A DNA stretch of 42,591 bases from a virus: positions 1 through 42,591 of the IMG/VR virus record IMGVR_UViG_3300036399_000964; one strand, written 5' to 3'. Each line of letters begins with the position of its first letter. The first letter of the stretch is position 1. A program made the position numbers and the translations under genes. This document shows positions 8,101-17,996 of this stretch, in pieces. Under the pieces are notes generated by a model, which saw only the letters and a list, made by a program, of their open reading frames with translations, ran no database searches and was not told the DNA's origin.

Positions 8101-8552
8101 GAACTACCCGTTCCCCCACTTGTGCCTGATGAACCACTACTCCCACTTGTGCCAGAACTTCCTGATGAACCACTTGTCCCATTTTGACCAGCAAGTACAC
8201 TAAATGATAATGAACTACTACCAATTGTTATATTGCCACTTGTGGTTAAATAAAATGTTTTACCAGAATAAGTTAATCCTGATAGTACCAAAACTTCAAT
8301 CCCAGCATAAACATCTTCATTAATATTCATATCATAATCACGAACCAAAGATGAACTTTCAACTCTATATATACCGTTATCTTGTTGTAGTGATTGATTC
8401 CAAACCAATATTCTATCGCCATAACTAACAGAAATACCATCAATACTTATTGGTAATGATGATAATGATACATCTAACGTTGTTGCAACTTTACATGGGC
8501 GTTTTTTTGTTACAGAAATATTCTGCCCATATAAATCAATTCTTGTTGGCAT
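5157..8552 (-). CDS. Collagen-like/kelch-repeat tail fibre, 6+6+6 blades
   Basis: This 1131-residue protein is a paralogue of the fibre at 1388-4468. Residues 1-121 form a diverged tail-fibre head domain (PCKVATTLDVSLSS, DRILVWNQSLQQDNGIYRV). About 121-192 is a GSSGTSG collagen-like tract. The next segment (ESRPAPIDADKMCIWFD) is nearly base-for-base identical to the paralogue. Three blocks of six kelch-like repeats follow (about residues 234-488, 542-800 and 857-1120), separated by spacers with DRSLDSSYNTA. This fits three complete six-bladed beta-propellers in series. The chain ends IIDCCL. Known kelch propellers bind proteins or glycans; here receptor binding is inferred. The gene precedes the 2OG oxygenase with a 40-nt gap. 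The start is supported by the upstream TATTTATA element and by alignment with the paralogous heads. Confidence 0.88.
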   Translation of the reverse strand: MPTRIDLYGQNISVTKKRPCKVATTLDVSLSSLPISIDGISVSYGDRILVWNQSLQQDNGIYRVESSSLVRDYDMNINEDVYAGIEVLVLSGLTYSGKTFYLTTSGNITIGSSSLSFSVLAGQNGTSGSSGSSGTSGSSGSSGTSGGTGSSGASGSSGTSGNTGASGSSGSSGTSGSSGSSGVTGGSGSSGTSALITSSESRPAPIDADKMCIWFDTTSKMPMVSYCINTSLVGSWSSGGALISGRRLLVGAGTQNAGLVAGGFTSDNVTCTEEYNGASWSAGGGLITARRNLAGAGTQNAGLAAGGFTSDNVTCTEEYNGTSWSAGGALITARRALAGAGTQNAGLAAGGYVNAGVSCTEEYDGTSWSAGGGLITGRRSFAGAGTQNEGLVAGGSTSLSCTEEYNGTSWSAGGALITGRSSLAVAGTQNAGLVAGGFTSVGVSNTEEYNGTSWSAGGALITARDTLAGAGTQNAGLAAGGFTSDNVACTEEYNAPIEIVDRSLDSSYNTAEYSERPNLVDAGMCLWYDKTNNIPMISYKSSTSLVGSWSAGGALITARGYLAGAGTQNAGLAFGGTNLLTCTEEYNGTSWSAGGAMITARYALAGAGTQNEGLAAGGFTTVAVLCTEEYNGTSWSSGGAVITGKYFCAGAGTQNAGLTMGGTPSPALCTEEYNGTSWSVGGVMINARQLLAGAGTQNAGLAMGGTYNTVISCTEEYNGTSWSAGGALITARPYLTGAGTQNEGLVFGGYTGVSMSCTEEYNGTSWSVGGALATARYGPLAGAGTQNAGLAAGGAAGGVARTCTEEYNAPTEIVDRSLDSSYNTAQYPDRPYIAQTGMCMWFDSVNRKPMVSYYGFGGVGSWSAGGALITARGYLTGAGTQNAGLAAGGTAGGVVSCTEEYNGTTWSAGGAMIIARQELAGAGTQNAGLAAGGVINAALTCAEEYNGTSWSAGGALITARSALAGAGTQNEGLVMGGAYCSCTEEYNGTSWSAGGALITARRLLAGAGTQNAGLAMGGDTGAGTALTCTEEYNGTSWSVGGAMTVSKFYLAAAGTQNEGIAFASYTKETCTEEYNGTSWSAGGAMSNSRYGPLAGAGTQNAGLAAGGFSGGVTRSFTEEYNKALAIIDCCL
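6964..7082. repeat. Partner of the 119-bp repeat at 2817-2935
   Basis: This is the identical spacer-coding segment, here in the 6+6+6 fibre gene. Confidence 0.9.
7084..7143. repeat. Partner of the 60-bp repeat at 2520-2579
   Basis: This is an exact 60-base match to a blade of the neighbouring kelch fibre gene. Similar copies of the same blade sequence, one or a few bases different, occur near 7610-7670 and 7740-7800 in this gene. Confidence 0.88.
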
Positions 8553-8564
8553 ATATAATTTTTA

Positions 8565-8572
8565 TATAAATA
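8565..8572 (-). promoter_or_regulatory. TATTTATA element upstream of the 6+6+6 kelch fibre
   Basis: The coding-strand TATTTATA, preceded by AAAC, ends 12 nt before the ATG at 8552. It lies just after the stop codon of the 1694-aa fibre gene. Confidence 0.5.
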
Positions 8573-8574
8573 GT

Positions 8575-11500
8575 TTAATTGTTTTCTAATGCTTTTAATC
8601 TTGATTCCATATTGGTTATTAATTGTTTTTGCTCTTGTATTAATTGGTTTTGCTCTTGTATTGATTTTATTAACAATGGTACAAATTGGTCGTATCTTAA
8701 ACCTTTTATATCAGTTTCTGTATCATGGATGAATCCACCAAAATCTTTACCATCTAATAAGGTTTCAACTTCTTGAGCAATTAAACCATAATGTGTTCTT
8801 ATACCTTCTCTTGGTGTAATAACTTGTTTAGATTCTTCTTCACCATTCTCATTTATTATTGTTTCACTTGTTACTACATTTTGACCAACCTTCCATTTAA
8901 ATGATACAGGTCTTAATTTATTTATAAAATCTAAACCTAAATCGGAATCAACAATATCTTTCTTTTCTCTTTCATCAGATGTTTGTATTGTTCCAGTTGC
9001 TGCCCATACTGCTGACCACCTTATACCACTAGCACCTAATGAATATGCATTATCTGTACCTGGTTGAGTGTTACCCCCATTTGTAATGCGCATTCTTTCA
9101 ACAGAAGGCCCATTTGGTCTTGTATAAAAAACAAGTTCACCAAAAGCACCAGTGCCATTAACATTTACCGCACCTATAAGTCCAAGTTCAACATTATCCT
9201 GCCCTGTCATAGACCCATGAAACTTAATGGCTGGACCAAAACCAGCGGCAAAAGTTCCTGTGGTTTTTGCATTAACAAGTATTGTACTCACAATCGCATT
9301 TGTGGTTGAACTAGAGGTTAATACTTCCAATATTGACTGGGGTGATGTAGTTCCTATTCCGACGTTACCACTCTCTAATATAGTCATTTTTGCTGTTGCC
9401 GGAGAACCATTATAAAATTGTATTGGAGAAACACCTGCCCCAACACCCAACGCTAATGCACTGGACAGTTGCCCTGTATAATTAGGTGTGCTTAATCCCT
9501 GATTATTAGTTAGATACGCAGTTTTATTTGCGTTTCTAACCGCTATACTTGATGAAAACGCACCTTGATTATTAAACCATCCAACTATTTCATTTGCTGT
9601 GCCAGACCCCTCCACATGCAATTTATAAGCAGGAGACGTTGTTCCAATTCCAACGTTGCGATTTGATAATATAGTAAGAGCAGGAGTACTAAATGTACTT
9701 CCACCTGCTGTTGTTGAAGGTGTTATTTCTAAAGCATTATCTACATTCTGTTGAGATGCAATCATAAAGTTGTACTTGGTAGTACCACCTGTAAAATATA
9801 ATATTTTACCACCACCATCAGTACCTAATATTGATAATAAATTTCTTGCCGTAACACTACTACTAAATGTAGCTTCTCCTATTGAAGAAAAATTAAATAT
9901 ATCTCCTGCGGTTGTGTTTCCAGCATATAAACTTCCATTGCTATAAGAATTAAAATACCAACTTCTACCTGTTGTTGCCGTAGTATTATTAAGAAACAAT
10001 CTTAAATTTGAAGTTGTTTTTGATATTGTTATATCATCTCCTGCCGTTACACTACTAGAGAATGTAGCTGCTCCTGTGTTGTTTATTTGAAAATCAACAG
10101 TACCTGAAGTAACTGCACCTGCATTTCCTAAAGATGGGTCGGTAGTTGAATCAACCGACCTTATAATTGCAAAAGTAGTATTATTAACTGCATTAGTAAT
10201 CAGCCATCTTTTTGCTGCTGAAGTCCAAGAACTATCAGCGTTAAAAATTAATTTACCATAATCTCCATATCTATTTGAAACATCATAGTAATTAGAGTAC
10301 CCTTTTAATCTTGTAAGAGAAAGAGATGATTGAGTATTTGGACTACCACCTATTGTTAAATCTACACTAAACCTTCCTGTACCACTTACATCAAGTTTAA
10401 AACCACCAGTTGCAGTATTACCAATCCCAACATTTGTACCATCATCATATATAATACTATTACCAAGATTTGTTGTCCCTGTGAACTTTGGTATGTAATT
10501 ACTTGTTCCACTTCCAGATATTTGACTTACTGGGCTTGTTCCAGATGTTCCACTACTACCTGATGAACCACTTGTTGCGCTAGTACCCGAACTGCCAGAT
10601 GAACCACTACTTCCACTTGTCCCCAAACTACCACTTGTACCACTAGAACCGCTTGCACCCAAACTACCACTTGTTCCAGATGAACCACTTGTTGCACTAG
10701 TACCCGAACTTCCACTTGTTCCAGATGAACCATTATTACCTATAATAACACCACCATATATTTTTAATATACAATTGGGTGTTGGTGGCAAATTAGAACT
10801 ATTTATTACTAATGTTGTACCTGATAAAATTTCATAATCAATACTATATTGTTGTAATTGACCATTATAAAAAAACAAATGACTATTTGTTTCAACAAAT
10901 GATGATATTGTAAAAGTTCTATTACTATTATTTTGTGTTCCAGATATTGATAATTCAGTTAAAGGTGATGCACTAGTTCCACTACTACCACTTGTCCCAC
11001 TTGTACTTGATGTACCACTACTACCACTTACCCCCGAACTACCTGATGTACCATTAACACCAATAACTATACCCCCAAATACCTTTAATATATAATTATT
11101 TGTTGGTGCACGATTCACTGAACTAATTGTTAACTGATTTCCAGATATTGTATAATCAACACCATAATCTTGCAATTGTCCATTTATGAAAAATAAATGT
11201 GCCCCTTCATCAACTAATGAATCTAATGTATAAACTCTATTTGCCCCATCTTTGGCACCAGTTACACCAACTTCAGTTATTGGTGTAGGGCTAACCCCAC
11301 TTGTTCCTGAACTACCTGACGCACCAGAACTGCCTGTACCACCACTTGTTCCTGAACTACCTGATGTACCATCTGTTCCACTTGTTCCTGAACTACCTGA
11401 CGCACCAGAACTGCCTGTACCACCGCTTGTACCAGATGAACCACTACTCCCACTTGTACCAGAACTTCCAGACGCACCAGAACTTCCAGTGCCACCACTA

Positions 11501-13659
11501 CTGCCTGATGTCCCACTCGTACCAGACGAACCAGCAATCGCACCAACTGATGTTAATACAAATGAATAATATGATGTACCTTCTGTATAATATTTAATAT
11601 TATGATTTGTGCTATCTAAATTACTAACATATATCCTGACAATCATTCTATTTGTTGGGTCAATAGTTGTTGTTGGTAATACCAAATCCAAATTTGTTTC
11701 AATGGGAGTTACAGAATCGACCCAACCAATTAATGCTGTATTTGTTGGTATTGATGGGCCAATTGTCCCACCTGAAAAATTGGTTAATTGAATTTGAGCA
11801 TATGTTTCTAAATGATCATTACTTGCTGGTTTTAAGAAGTGTAAATGGAATCTTTGCGTACCCCCAGGTATAACAGCAAATCCCAATTGTGGTGTAATAT
11901 AATCAGAAATTAGTATATTATTTGTATTACCATTAATTAATGTTGTTATAATTGTTTGTGCCGCACCTGATGGTTCTACTGATAAAACTTTAAACCCACT
12001 AACATCTGAATTCTGACTTTCATTTAAATAATATGATTGACCTGCTGATATACCACTCACTCCACTTGAGCCTGCTGTACCGCTACTACCACTTGTCCCC
12101 GAACTACCAGATGTACCACTACTTCCACTTGTCCCCGAACTACCACTTGTTCCCTCTGTACCACTTGTACCTGTTGTACCGCTACTTCCACTTGTCCCCG
12201 AACTACCACTTGTTCCATCCGTTCCACTTGTTCCTGAACTACCTGATGTACCCTCTGTACCGCTTGTTCCTGACGAACCAGAACTTCCGCTTGAGCCTGA
12301 TGAACCAGAACTACCACTTGTCCCCGAACTGCCTGACGTACCCTCTGTACCACTCGTTCCCGAACTGCCTGACGTACCCTCTGTACCGCTTGTTCCTGAC
12401 GAACCAGAACTTCCGCTTGTTCCTGACGAACCACTACTTCCACTTGTCCCCGAACTACCTGACGTACCTTCTGTACCGCTTGTTCCAGAACTACCTGATG
12501 ACCCCGAACTACCGCTAGTGCCACTAATAAATGTCACACTATTATATAATTTTAAAATATCTGTACTTATTGGTGGTGATAAATAATTAATTAAAGTAAT
12601 TTCATCGCCATCAATAGTATAATCTTCATTATAATTCATCAACACACCATTTATAAAAAATAAATGATTCAACTCATTAATAATTGTCGATGCTGTGTAT
12701 GTAATATTTATACCATTCTTATCCCCAACCAAACTAATTTCTGCTAAAGGCGTGCCACTTGTTCCTGATGAACCACTTGCACCTGAACTACCCGTTCCCC
12801 CACTTGTACCTGATGTACCACTGCTACCTGTTTGACCTGAACTACCTTGACCTCCACTTGTACCTGATGTGCCACTGCTACCAGTTTCTCCAGAACTACC
12901 TTGTCCACCACTTGTGCCTGAACTCCCAGAACTACCACTCGTACCATCCGTTCCGCTTGTGCCAGAACTTCCACTCGTACCATTTACACCACTTGTTCCA
13001 CTTGTCCCTGACGACCCAGTTGCACCACTTACATTAACGCTAAAACCCGATATTGAAATAGTGTTACCTGAATTATCATAAAGATATAACATAGTTGTCC
13101 CTGAATTATATGTTCCACCTGTTACATATACTTCAGGATTAAACTCAATCCAATTTGCATTACCTCTTGTTACACCAGATATACCTTCAATTGTTGACCC
13201 AGTCCAAGCGTTCAATAATAATTTACCCTCATTAGTATTATCCAAACATTGATACCCAAAATCAATGTTAATTACCGAACCAACATTTAATGCATCATTA
13301 AATAATGTTTCATAATTTGGTATTTGATATTGATATGTTTTATTATTTTCATAAACGTATGCAACCATTCCAAGTTTTCTTCTACCAGAAGAAATACCAT
13401 CAGAATATAAATTTATAACGTTTGGTGCGCCATTTGGCGTATTATAACTAAAATCAATTGGAATTGTGTTGGCTGAATATAAAATTGTTCCAGTCGCACC
13501 AGTTGGTATTGTGAAATTTAAATCACTTAATGAAAAAACATCATAAAACCCCCCAACTTGGAATGAACTAAAATTGGATCCTGTATTTGACTCTAGTGGG
13601 ACACTATTTGGTCCAGCTAATACAACAGAAGATTTTGGATTTTTATAATTAAAACTCAT
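8575..13659 (-). CDS. Giant collagen-like tail fibre with C-terminal S74 chaperone
   Basis: This is a 1694-residue fibre. Residues 1-209 form a unique N-terminal domain, probably the virion attachment. Five Gly-X-Y tracts (about 210-305, 378-536, 705-790, 868-895 and 975-1043) alternate with three copies of a roughly 75-residue beta-type domain marked HLFFINGVLM, HLFFINGQLQ and HLFFYNGQLQ. After about residue 1050 come repeats typical of S74-dependent fibres (NVGIGTTSPAYKLHVEGSG, NVGIGTTSPQSILEV). The C-terminus is an intramolecular chaperone of the Peptidase_S74 family: TSDEREKKDI carries the Ser1561/Lys1566 pair at the endosialidase spacing. It is followed by LGLDFINKLRPVSFKW, GLIAQEVE and a terminal coiled coil. 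By analogy the chaperone trimerises the fibre and cleaves itself before Ser1561, releasing about 134 residues. It heads the fibre island and is preceded by a TATTTATA element. Confidence 0.92.
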   Translation of the reverse strand: MSFNYKNPKSSVVLAGPNSVPLESNTGSNFSSFQVGGFYDVFSLSDLNFTIPTGATGTILYSANTIPIDFSYNTPNGAPNVINLYSDGISSGRRKLGMVAYVYENNKTYQYQIPNYETLFNDALNVGSVINIDFGYQCLDNTNEGKLLLNAWTGSTIEGISGVTRGNANWIEFNPEVYVTGGTYNSGTTMLYLYDNSGNTISISGFSVNVSGATGSSGTSGTSGVNGTSGSSGTSGTDGTSGSSGSSGTSGGQGSSGETGSSGTSGTSGGQGSSGQTGSSGTSGTSGGTGSSGASGSSGTSGTPLAEISLVGDKNGINITYTASTIINELNHLFFINGVLMNYNEDYTIDGDEITLINYLSPPISTDILKLYNSVTFISGTSGSSGSSGSSGTSGTEGTSGSSGTSGSSGSSGTSGSSGSSGTSGTEGTSGSSGTSGTEGTSGSSGTSGSSGSSGSSGSSGSSGTSGTEGTSGSSGTSGTDGTSGSSGTSGSSGTTGTSGTEGTSGSSGTSGSSGTSGSSGTSGSSGTAGSSGVSGISAGQSYYLNESQNSDVSGFKVLSVEPSGAAQTIITTLINGNTNNILISDYITPQLGFAVIPGGTQRFHLHFLKPASNDHLETYAQIQLTNFSGGTIGPSIPTNTALIGWVDSVTPIETNLDLVLPTTTIDPTNRMIVRIYVSNLDSTNHNIKYYTEGTSYYSFVLTSVGAIAGSSGTSGTSGSSGGTGSSGASGSSGTSGSSGSSGTSGGTGSSGASGSSGTSGTDGTSGSSGTSGGTGSSGASGSSGTSGVSPTPITEVGVTGAKDGANRVYTLDSLVDEGAHLFFINGQLQDYGVDYTISGNQLTISSVNRAPTNNYILKVFGGIVIGVNGTSGSSGVSGSSGTSSTSGTSGSSGTSASPLTELSISGTQNNSNRTFTISSFVETNSHLFFYNGQLQQYSIDYEILSGTTLVINSSNLPPTPNCILKIYGGVIIGNNGSSGTSGSSGTSATSGSSGTSGSLGASGSSGTSGSLGTSGSSGSSGSSGTSATSGSSGSSGTSGTSPVSQISGSGTSNYIPKFTGTTNLGNSIIYDDGTNVGIGNTATGGFKLDVSGTGRFSVDLTIGGSPNTQSSLSLTRLKGYSNYYDVSNRYGDYGKLIFNADSSWTSAAKRWLITNAVNNTTFAIIRSVDSTTDPSLGNAGAVTSGTVDFQINNTGAATFSSSVTAGDDITISKTTSNLRLFLNNTTATTGRSWYFNSYSNGSLYAGNTTAGDIFNFSSIGEATFSSSVTARNLLSILGTDGGGKILYFTGGTTKYNFMIASQQNVDNALEITPSTTAGGSTFSTPALTILSNRNVGIGTTSPAYKLHVEGSGTANEIVGWFNNQGAFSSSIAVRNANKTAYLTNNQGLSTPNYTGQLSSALALGVGAGVSPIQFYNGSPATAKMTILESGNVGIGTTSPQSILEVLTSSSTTNAIVSTILVNAKTTGTFAAGFGPAIKFHGSMTGQDNVELGLIGAVNVNGTGAFGELVFYTRPNGPSVERMRITNGGNTQPGTDNAYSLGASGIRWSAVWAATGTIQTSDEREKKDIVDSDLGLDFINKLRPVSFKWKVGQNVVTSETIINENGEEESKQVITPREGIRTHYGLIAQEVETLLDGKDFGGFIHDTETDIKGLRYDQFVPLLIKSIQEQNQLIQEQKQLITNMESRLKALENN

Positions 13660-13677
13660 TAATTAACTTATTATTTA

Positions 13678-13685
13678 TATAAATA
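13678..13685 (-). promoter_or_regulatory. TATTTATA element upstream of the 1694-aa fibre
   Basis: The coding-strand TATTTATA ends 18 nt before the ATG at 13659, in the 74-nt gap after the 1420-aa gene. Confidence 0.5.
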
Positions 13686-13733
13686 TACAAAATCTATTTT
13701 TTACATTCATTAATATTATATGTAGTTCACATT

Positions 13734-16700
13734 TTAAGAACAACCTCCATAATTAATTGTCATCGCACCATTAGAAGCGACCCCATACCTAAAACCACTA
13801 TCTGTATGGTAGAAATACAAGGAATAATTATTCCAGTCATCAATATTGTTTTGACAATTAGATAAAGTACGGTAGAATTTACCTCCAGCATCAAGAGAAC
13901 CAAGTGTTATTGTCCCTTTATAATAAAAAGTACTTGTTGTACCCGTACATGCACAAACAAGCGCACCTAAACCACAACCTATAATTGCATTACAAGTCGA
14001 ACCTATTGGTGTTTGTGATGGTGTTGGTGTAACGGTATTTGTTGGAGTAACGGTATTTGTTGGCGTATTAGTTGGAGTGTTTGTTGCTGTTTTAGTTGGA
14101 GTATTTGATGTTGTTGGTGTATTTGTTGGTGTATTTGTAGGTGTATTTGATGCTGTTGGTGTAATTGTATTTGTTGGTGTATTTGTATTTGAGGGAGTAT
14201 TTGTTGGTGTTGTTGTTTGTGTTGGTGTTATAGTTGGTGTTGGTGTTGGTGAAAGGCATATTGTATTACCTGTTATAGTACCTAAAGAATTAAACCCATA
14301 ACAAATACCATCTTTACCAAAAATTCTTTCCCCTCCCCAAGTTGAGGCATCACTAGTTTCACAAGAATTTTGGAATTTATAATATGTAGAACCATTTGCA
14401 CCATTAAACGTTGAATATCTTCCCCATATAAATGCATTTGGTGTGTTACAAACTGTTGAACAATCATTTAACTCACTAATATCTCTGCGAACTGAAAAAA
14501 GTTTACATAATGGTAATGTAGGTGTGACTGTTGCTGTTGGTGTTGCTGTATTAGTTGGTGTTATTGATGGTGTAGGCTGAACAACACAACTAACACTTTG
14601 TGATATTTGTATAATACCATTACTACACATAAATGAATAAGAACTTAATGTATCTGAAATTGATTTTGCATTATAATAAATAGAACCAGTTAAATAATCA
14701 CATGATGAAGGTGATGTTTCAACATTTGATATATTTTGTTTACACATTGTTTCACCATATGAAGGGACACTAATATTGAAATAAATATTATCATTTGTAG
14801 TTAATGGAGTTCCAGATGGGACTCTAACATAACCTGTAAATGTATTACCAGTTATTGGACAATTATTATTATAAGTTAGATTTGAGGCTGTAAATGTCCT
14901 AGCATAACAAAAAACTGTTGTTGGTGTGACTGTTTGTGTTGAGGTAACTGTTTTTGTTGGCGTTATTGAAGGTGTGTTAGATGGTGTTGATGTTGGTGTA
15001 ATTGAAGGTGTGTTAGATGGTGTGTTAGATGGTGTTGATGTTGGTGTAATTGTTGGTAGTGGTGTGACACCAGTACATGGAATTGCAGCATATGACCCTT
15101 GAAGGGGTAAATAATGCCTCCAAGGTGTAGGACTTGAAAAGTCAGTAAAAAAGCTAATAAATGTATAACAAATTCCATTTAATATTGCTTTAAATGGTTC
15201 ATTTGTGAACCCACTTGTACCAAAAGAATCAACACCACTTGGTCCATTACTTAAACAAGCTGAATTAGTTTCATAAATTTCTATATTATTAAGTGTACCA
15301 CTTAAATTTGCAAATGCACTATAAATTGTAAATGTTGTTGGTGATCCACCATTACAAGCATCTGTACAACCTGTCCAAGATGTATAATAATTACCAGTAT
15401 TTGCTTTGCTAAATGTATGGGCATAACAAAATGGTGTTACTGTTGGTGTTATAGTATTTGTTGGTGTGTTTGTTGGTGTTATAGTATTTGTTGGTGTATT
15501 TGTTAGTGTTATAGTATTTGTTGGTGTGTTTGTTGGTGTTATAGTTATTGTTGGTGTTATAGTTCTTGTTGGTGTTATTGTGTTTGTTGGAGTATTTGTT
15601 GGGGTATTTGTTGAAGTAATTGTTGGTGTTGGTGTTGGCAAAATAGTTGGGCAAGATAACACCATTTCAAAAACCCCTCCAATTTCTTGACTGACTACTT
15701 GAACATTAACAACTGTTGGGTAATTTAATGTCTTTGTGAATCCAGAGGAAACATAACCATTAAAAGTATTTGAACTAATAACAGTTGATGAATTCCAAAC
15801 CACATTAAAACTTGCATTAGTATTTGTAACAATATCTATAACAATAGGACCAGTATTAACACCAACATCAAATGTGTAATTATAATTTGCTTTTTGACCA
15901 ATATTATTTACAATATTTGTATCACAATTTGCAGTAAAACTATAATTACCATAACTTGTTGGTGTTTGTGTATTCGTTGGTGTTTGCGTGTTAGTTGGTG
16001 TTTGGGTGTTAGTTGGTGTATTTGTTGGTGTTGGTGTATTTGTTGGTGTTGGTGTATTTGTTGGCGTAGATGTATTAGTTGGTGTAGATGTATTAGTTGG
16101 TGTAATAGTGCTAGTTGGCGTATTTGTTGGTGTTTCACTATTGGTTGGGGTAATTGTGTTAGTAGGTGTATTAGTAGGCGTAACCGTATTTGTTGGTGTA
16201 TTTGTTGGTGTTGGTGTATTTGTTGGCGTAGATGTATTAGTTGGTGTAGATGTATTAGTTGGTGTAATAGTGCTAGTTGGCGTATTTGTTGGTGTTTCAC
16301 TATTGGTTGGGGTAATTGTGTTAGTAGGCGTATTAGTAGGTGTAACCGTATTTGTTGGTGTATTTGTTGGTGTCTCAGTAGGTGTAGGAGTATTTGTCGG
16401 TGTTTCAGTAGGTGTAGGTGTGTTTGTTGGTGTCTCGGTATTTGTCGGAGTAATCGTATTTGTCGGAGTAATCGTATTTGTCGGAGTAATGGTATTAGTT
16501 GGTGTATTTGTCGGTGTTGATGTGTTAGTTGGTGTTGTCGTATTAGTTGGTGTTTGAGTATTTGTAGGTGTATTTGTGCTTGTAGGTGTAGGTGTGTTTG
16601 TTTTTGTAGGAGTATTTGTTGGCGTAACCGTATTTGTTGGTGTATTTGTATTTGTTGGTGTGTTCGTATTTGTAGGCGTTGGCGTCTTTGTTGGAGTTGC

Positions 16701-17996
16701 AGTATTTGTTGGTGTTGGTGTTGGTGTAACACATAAAGTTTTACCTGTTATAACCCCAAGCGAATTTGTGGCATAGCAGTAATCATCTTTACTAAAGTTC
16801 TTTGCTTCTACCCAATTACTATCATTATTATTCAAACATGATTCAAAATCAATATAATATTTTTGGCCAATTTCACCGTTAAATAAATTTGTTTTTCCGC
16901 ATATTTCGGTATTTGATGGTAATCCACAAACACCATAACAAGATAATGTAGCTGGGCTTGATGAATCTAAATAGACATCAAAACAATTGCAATTATTTAT
17001 ATCTGGAATTAATGAATTACCTCTAAAATATAACTTATTATTATTATTCATTAATCTAAAATTCGTATTGCTAAATGTTGTATAAACATGATAATAATCT
17101 TGTGGAATTGTAAGTCCACTATATATTACAGTTAAGCCAGCATATAATAAATTTGTGGCTACTGGTACTAATGCAGCAGGATCACTATATTCATTAACAC
17201 CAATATTACTAACAAGATTATTGTTTGTATTTAATTTAGGTATAACCCAAGTGTACCAAGAATATCCAGTTGTTAAATATGCTGGCACTTCATGTGTCTT
17301 AAACAAATATGCTTGAATTAAATTACCATAATCATCAAATCCACCACTAGTTTGTGATATTTTTGCTGTTCTAACTTGTGGAGCATTTACCCCCCAACCA
17401 GAAAATGATATATATCTATTAAGTTGACTACTAAATGTATCACCGCTTGTTGATGGTCCAATACCATTTGAAAATCCCCTAAATAAACTACCTCCAGATG
17501 ACATCCAAGAATTAAATTCCAAATTCAAACTGACTGGCTCAATAAATAAATAAGCATCATATTCTTCTGGTGATGTTGGAGTAACTGTTGGCGTTATGGT
17601 CGGTGTTGAAGTGTTTGTCTTTGTTGGAGTTAAAGTTGGTGTTTGTGTATTAGTTGATGTTATTGATGGCGTTGGCGTCTTTGTTGGCGTCTTTGTTGGT
17701 GTCTTTGTTATAGTTGGTGTTATGCTTATAGTTGGTGTTATAGTTGGTGTTGGAGTTGGAGTTGTACATAATATTTCAACTGTTACACCAAATAAAAATT
17801 CATCTCTTGTTATATTAGTATATATTGGCACACTATTAATTGTATCCAAATATACATCAAATGGACCTTTTGAATGTGATGATGAATTTAATTGTAAGAA
17901 ATACCTTGAACAAGAAGTAACACCTGTTATGATGTTCTCAATGCTATTTTCGCATATTGGATCAGTATTTATTACAATTAATTTATATGTTGCCAT
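13734..17996 (-). CDS. Thr-Pro-linker beads-on-a-string structural protein
   Basis: This 1420-residue protein alternates globular, often Cys-containing domains with low-complexity Thr-Pro linkers of TPTNTPTNT type. Linkers fall at about residues 78-140, 421-680, 784-858, 977-1024, 1139-1162 and 1250-1332, giving seven globular beads. Several beads begin alike ([23 protein letters not shown]) and contain paired cysteines; the last one, [19 protein letters not shown] onward, ends YGGCS. The longest linker contains an exact-type 162-bp tandem duplication. Thr-Pro linkers resemble secreted mucin-like or bacterial surface linkers and could be O-glycosylated, but I see no glycosyltransferase here. 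The stop codon of the 183-aa gene abuts this start, so it is the last gene of the operon that starts at 24577. I infer a surface-exposed tail or fibre protein; no named family is recognised. Confidence 0.85.
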   Translation of the reverse strand: MATYKLIVINTDPICENSIENIITGVTSCSRYFLQLNSSSHSKGPFDVYLDTINSVPIYTNITRDEFLFGVTVEILCTTPTPTPTITPTISITPTITKTPTKTPTKTPTPSITSTNTQTPTLTPTKTNTSTPTITPTVTPTSPEEYDAYLFIEPVSLNLEFNSWMSSGGSLFRGFSNGIGPSTSGDTFSSQLNRYISFSGWGVNAPQVRTAKISQTSGGFDDYGNLIQAYLFKTHEVPAYLTTGYSWYTWVIPKLNTNNNLVSNIGVNEYSDPAALVPVATNLLYAGLTVIYSGLTIPQDYYHVYTTFSNTNFRLMNNNNKLYFRGNSLIPDINNCNCFDVYLDSSSPATLSCYGVCGLPSNTEICGKTNLFNGEIGQKYYIDFESCLNNNDSNWVEAKNFSKDDYCYATNSLGVITGKTLCVTPTPTPTNTATPTKTPTPTNTNTPTNTNTPTNTVTPTNTPTKTNTPTPTSTNTPTNTQTPTNTTTPTNTSTPTNTPTNTITPTNTITPTNTITPTNTETPTNTPTPTETPTNTPTPTETPTNTPTNTVTPTNTPTNTITPTNSETPTNTPTSTITPTNTSTPTNTSTPTNTPTPTNTPTNTVTPTNTPTNTITPTNSETPTNTPTSTITPTNTSTPTNTSTPTNTPTPTNTPTPTNTPTNTQTPTNTQTPTNTQTPTSYGNYSFTANCDTNIVNNIGQKANYNYTFDVGVNTGPIVIDIVTNTNASFNVVWNSSTVISSNTFNGYVSSGFTKTLNYPTVVNVQVVSQEIGGVFEMVLSCPTILPTPTPTITSTNTPTNTPTNTITPTRTITPTITITPTNTPTNTITLTNTPTNTITPTNTPTNTITPTVTPFCYAHTFSKANTGNYYTSWTGCTDACNGGSPTTFTIYSAFANLSGTLNNIEIYETNSACLSNGPSGVDSFGTSGFTNEPFKAILNGICYTFISFFTDFSSPTPWRHYLPLQGSYAAIPCTGVTPLPTITPTSTPSNTPSNTPSITPTSTPSNTPSITPTKTVTSTQTVTPTTVFCYARTFTASNLTYNNNCPITGNTFTGYVRVPSGTPLTTNDNIYFNISVPSYGETMCKQNISNVETSPSSCDYLTGSIYYNAKSISDTLSSYSFMCSNGIIQISQSVSCVVQPTPSITPTNTATPTATVTPTLPLCKLFSVRRDISELNDCSTVCNTPNAFIWGRYSTFNGANGSTYYKFQNSCETSDASTWGGERIFGKDGICYGFNSLGTITGNTICLSPTPTPTITPTQTTTPTNTPSNTNTPTNTITPTASNTPTNTPTNTPTTSNTPTKTATNTPTNTPTNTVTPTNTVTPTPSQTPIGSTCNAIIGCGLGALVCACTGTTSTFYYKGTITLGSLDAGGKFYRTLSNCQNNIDDWNNYSLYFYHTDSGFRYGVASNGAMTINYGGCS
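16030..16373. repeat. 162-bp tandem duplication in the Thr-Pro linker
   Basis: Two copies of a 162-bp unit lie head to tail (about 16030-16191 and 16192-16353, with partial extension to 16373). They differ at two silent-type C/T positions within the block read. Each encodes 54 residues of TPTNT-type linker including the markers [13 protein letters not shown] and [11 protein letters not shown]. The length is a multiple of three, so frame is kept. Confidence 0.88.

Noticed and set aside
15955-16733. Possible CRISPR-like or satellite array
   Set aside because: The repeats are short, irregular and codon-phased within one open frame. There are no unique spacers and no cas genes.
13988-17770. Plus-strand frames rich in Val-Gly-Val and Cys-Trp opposite the Thr-Pro linkers
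   Set aside because: They are translations of the antisense of Thr-Pro codon repeats and have no independent gene signals.
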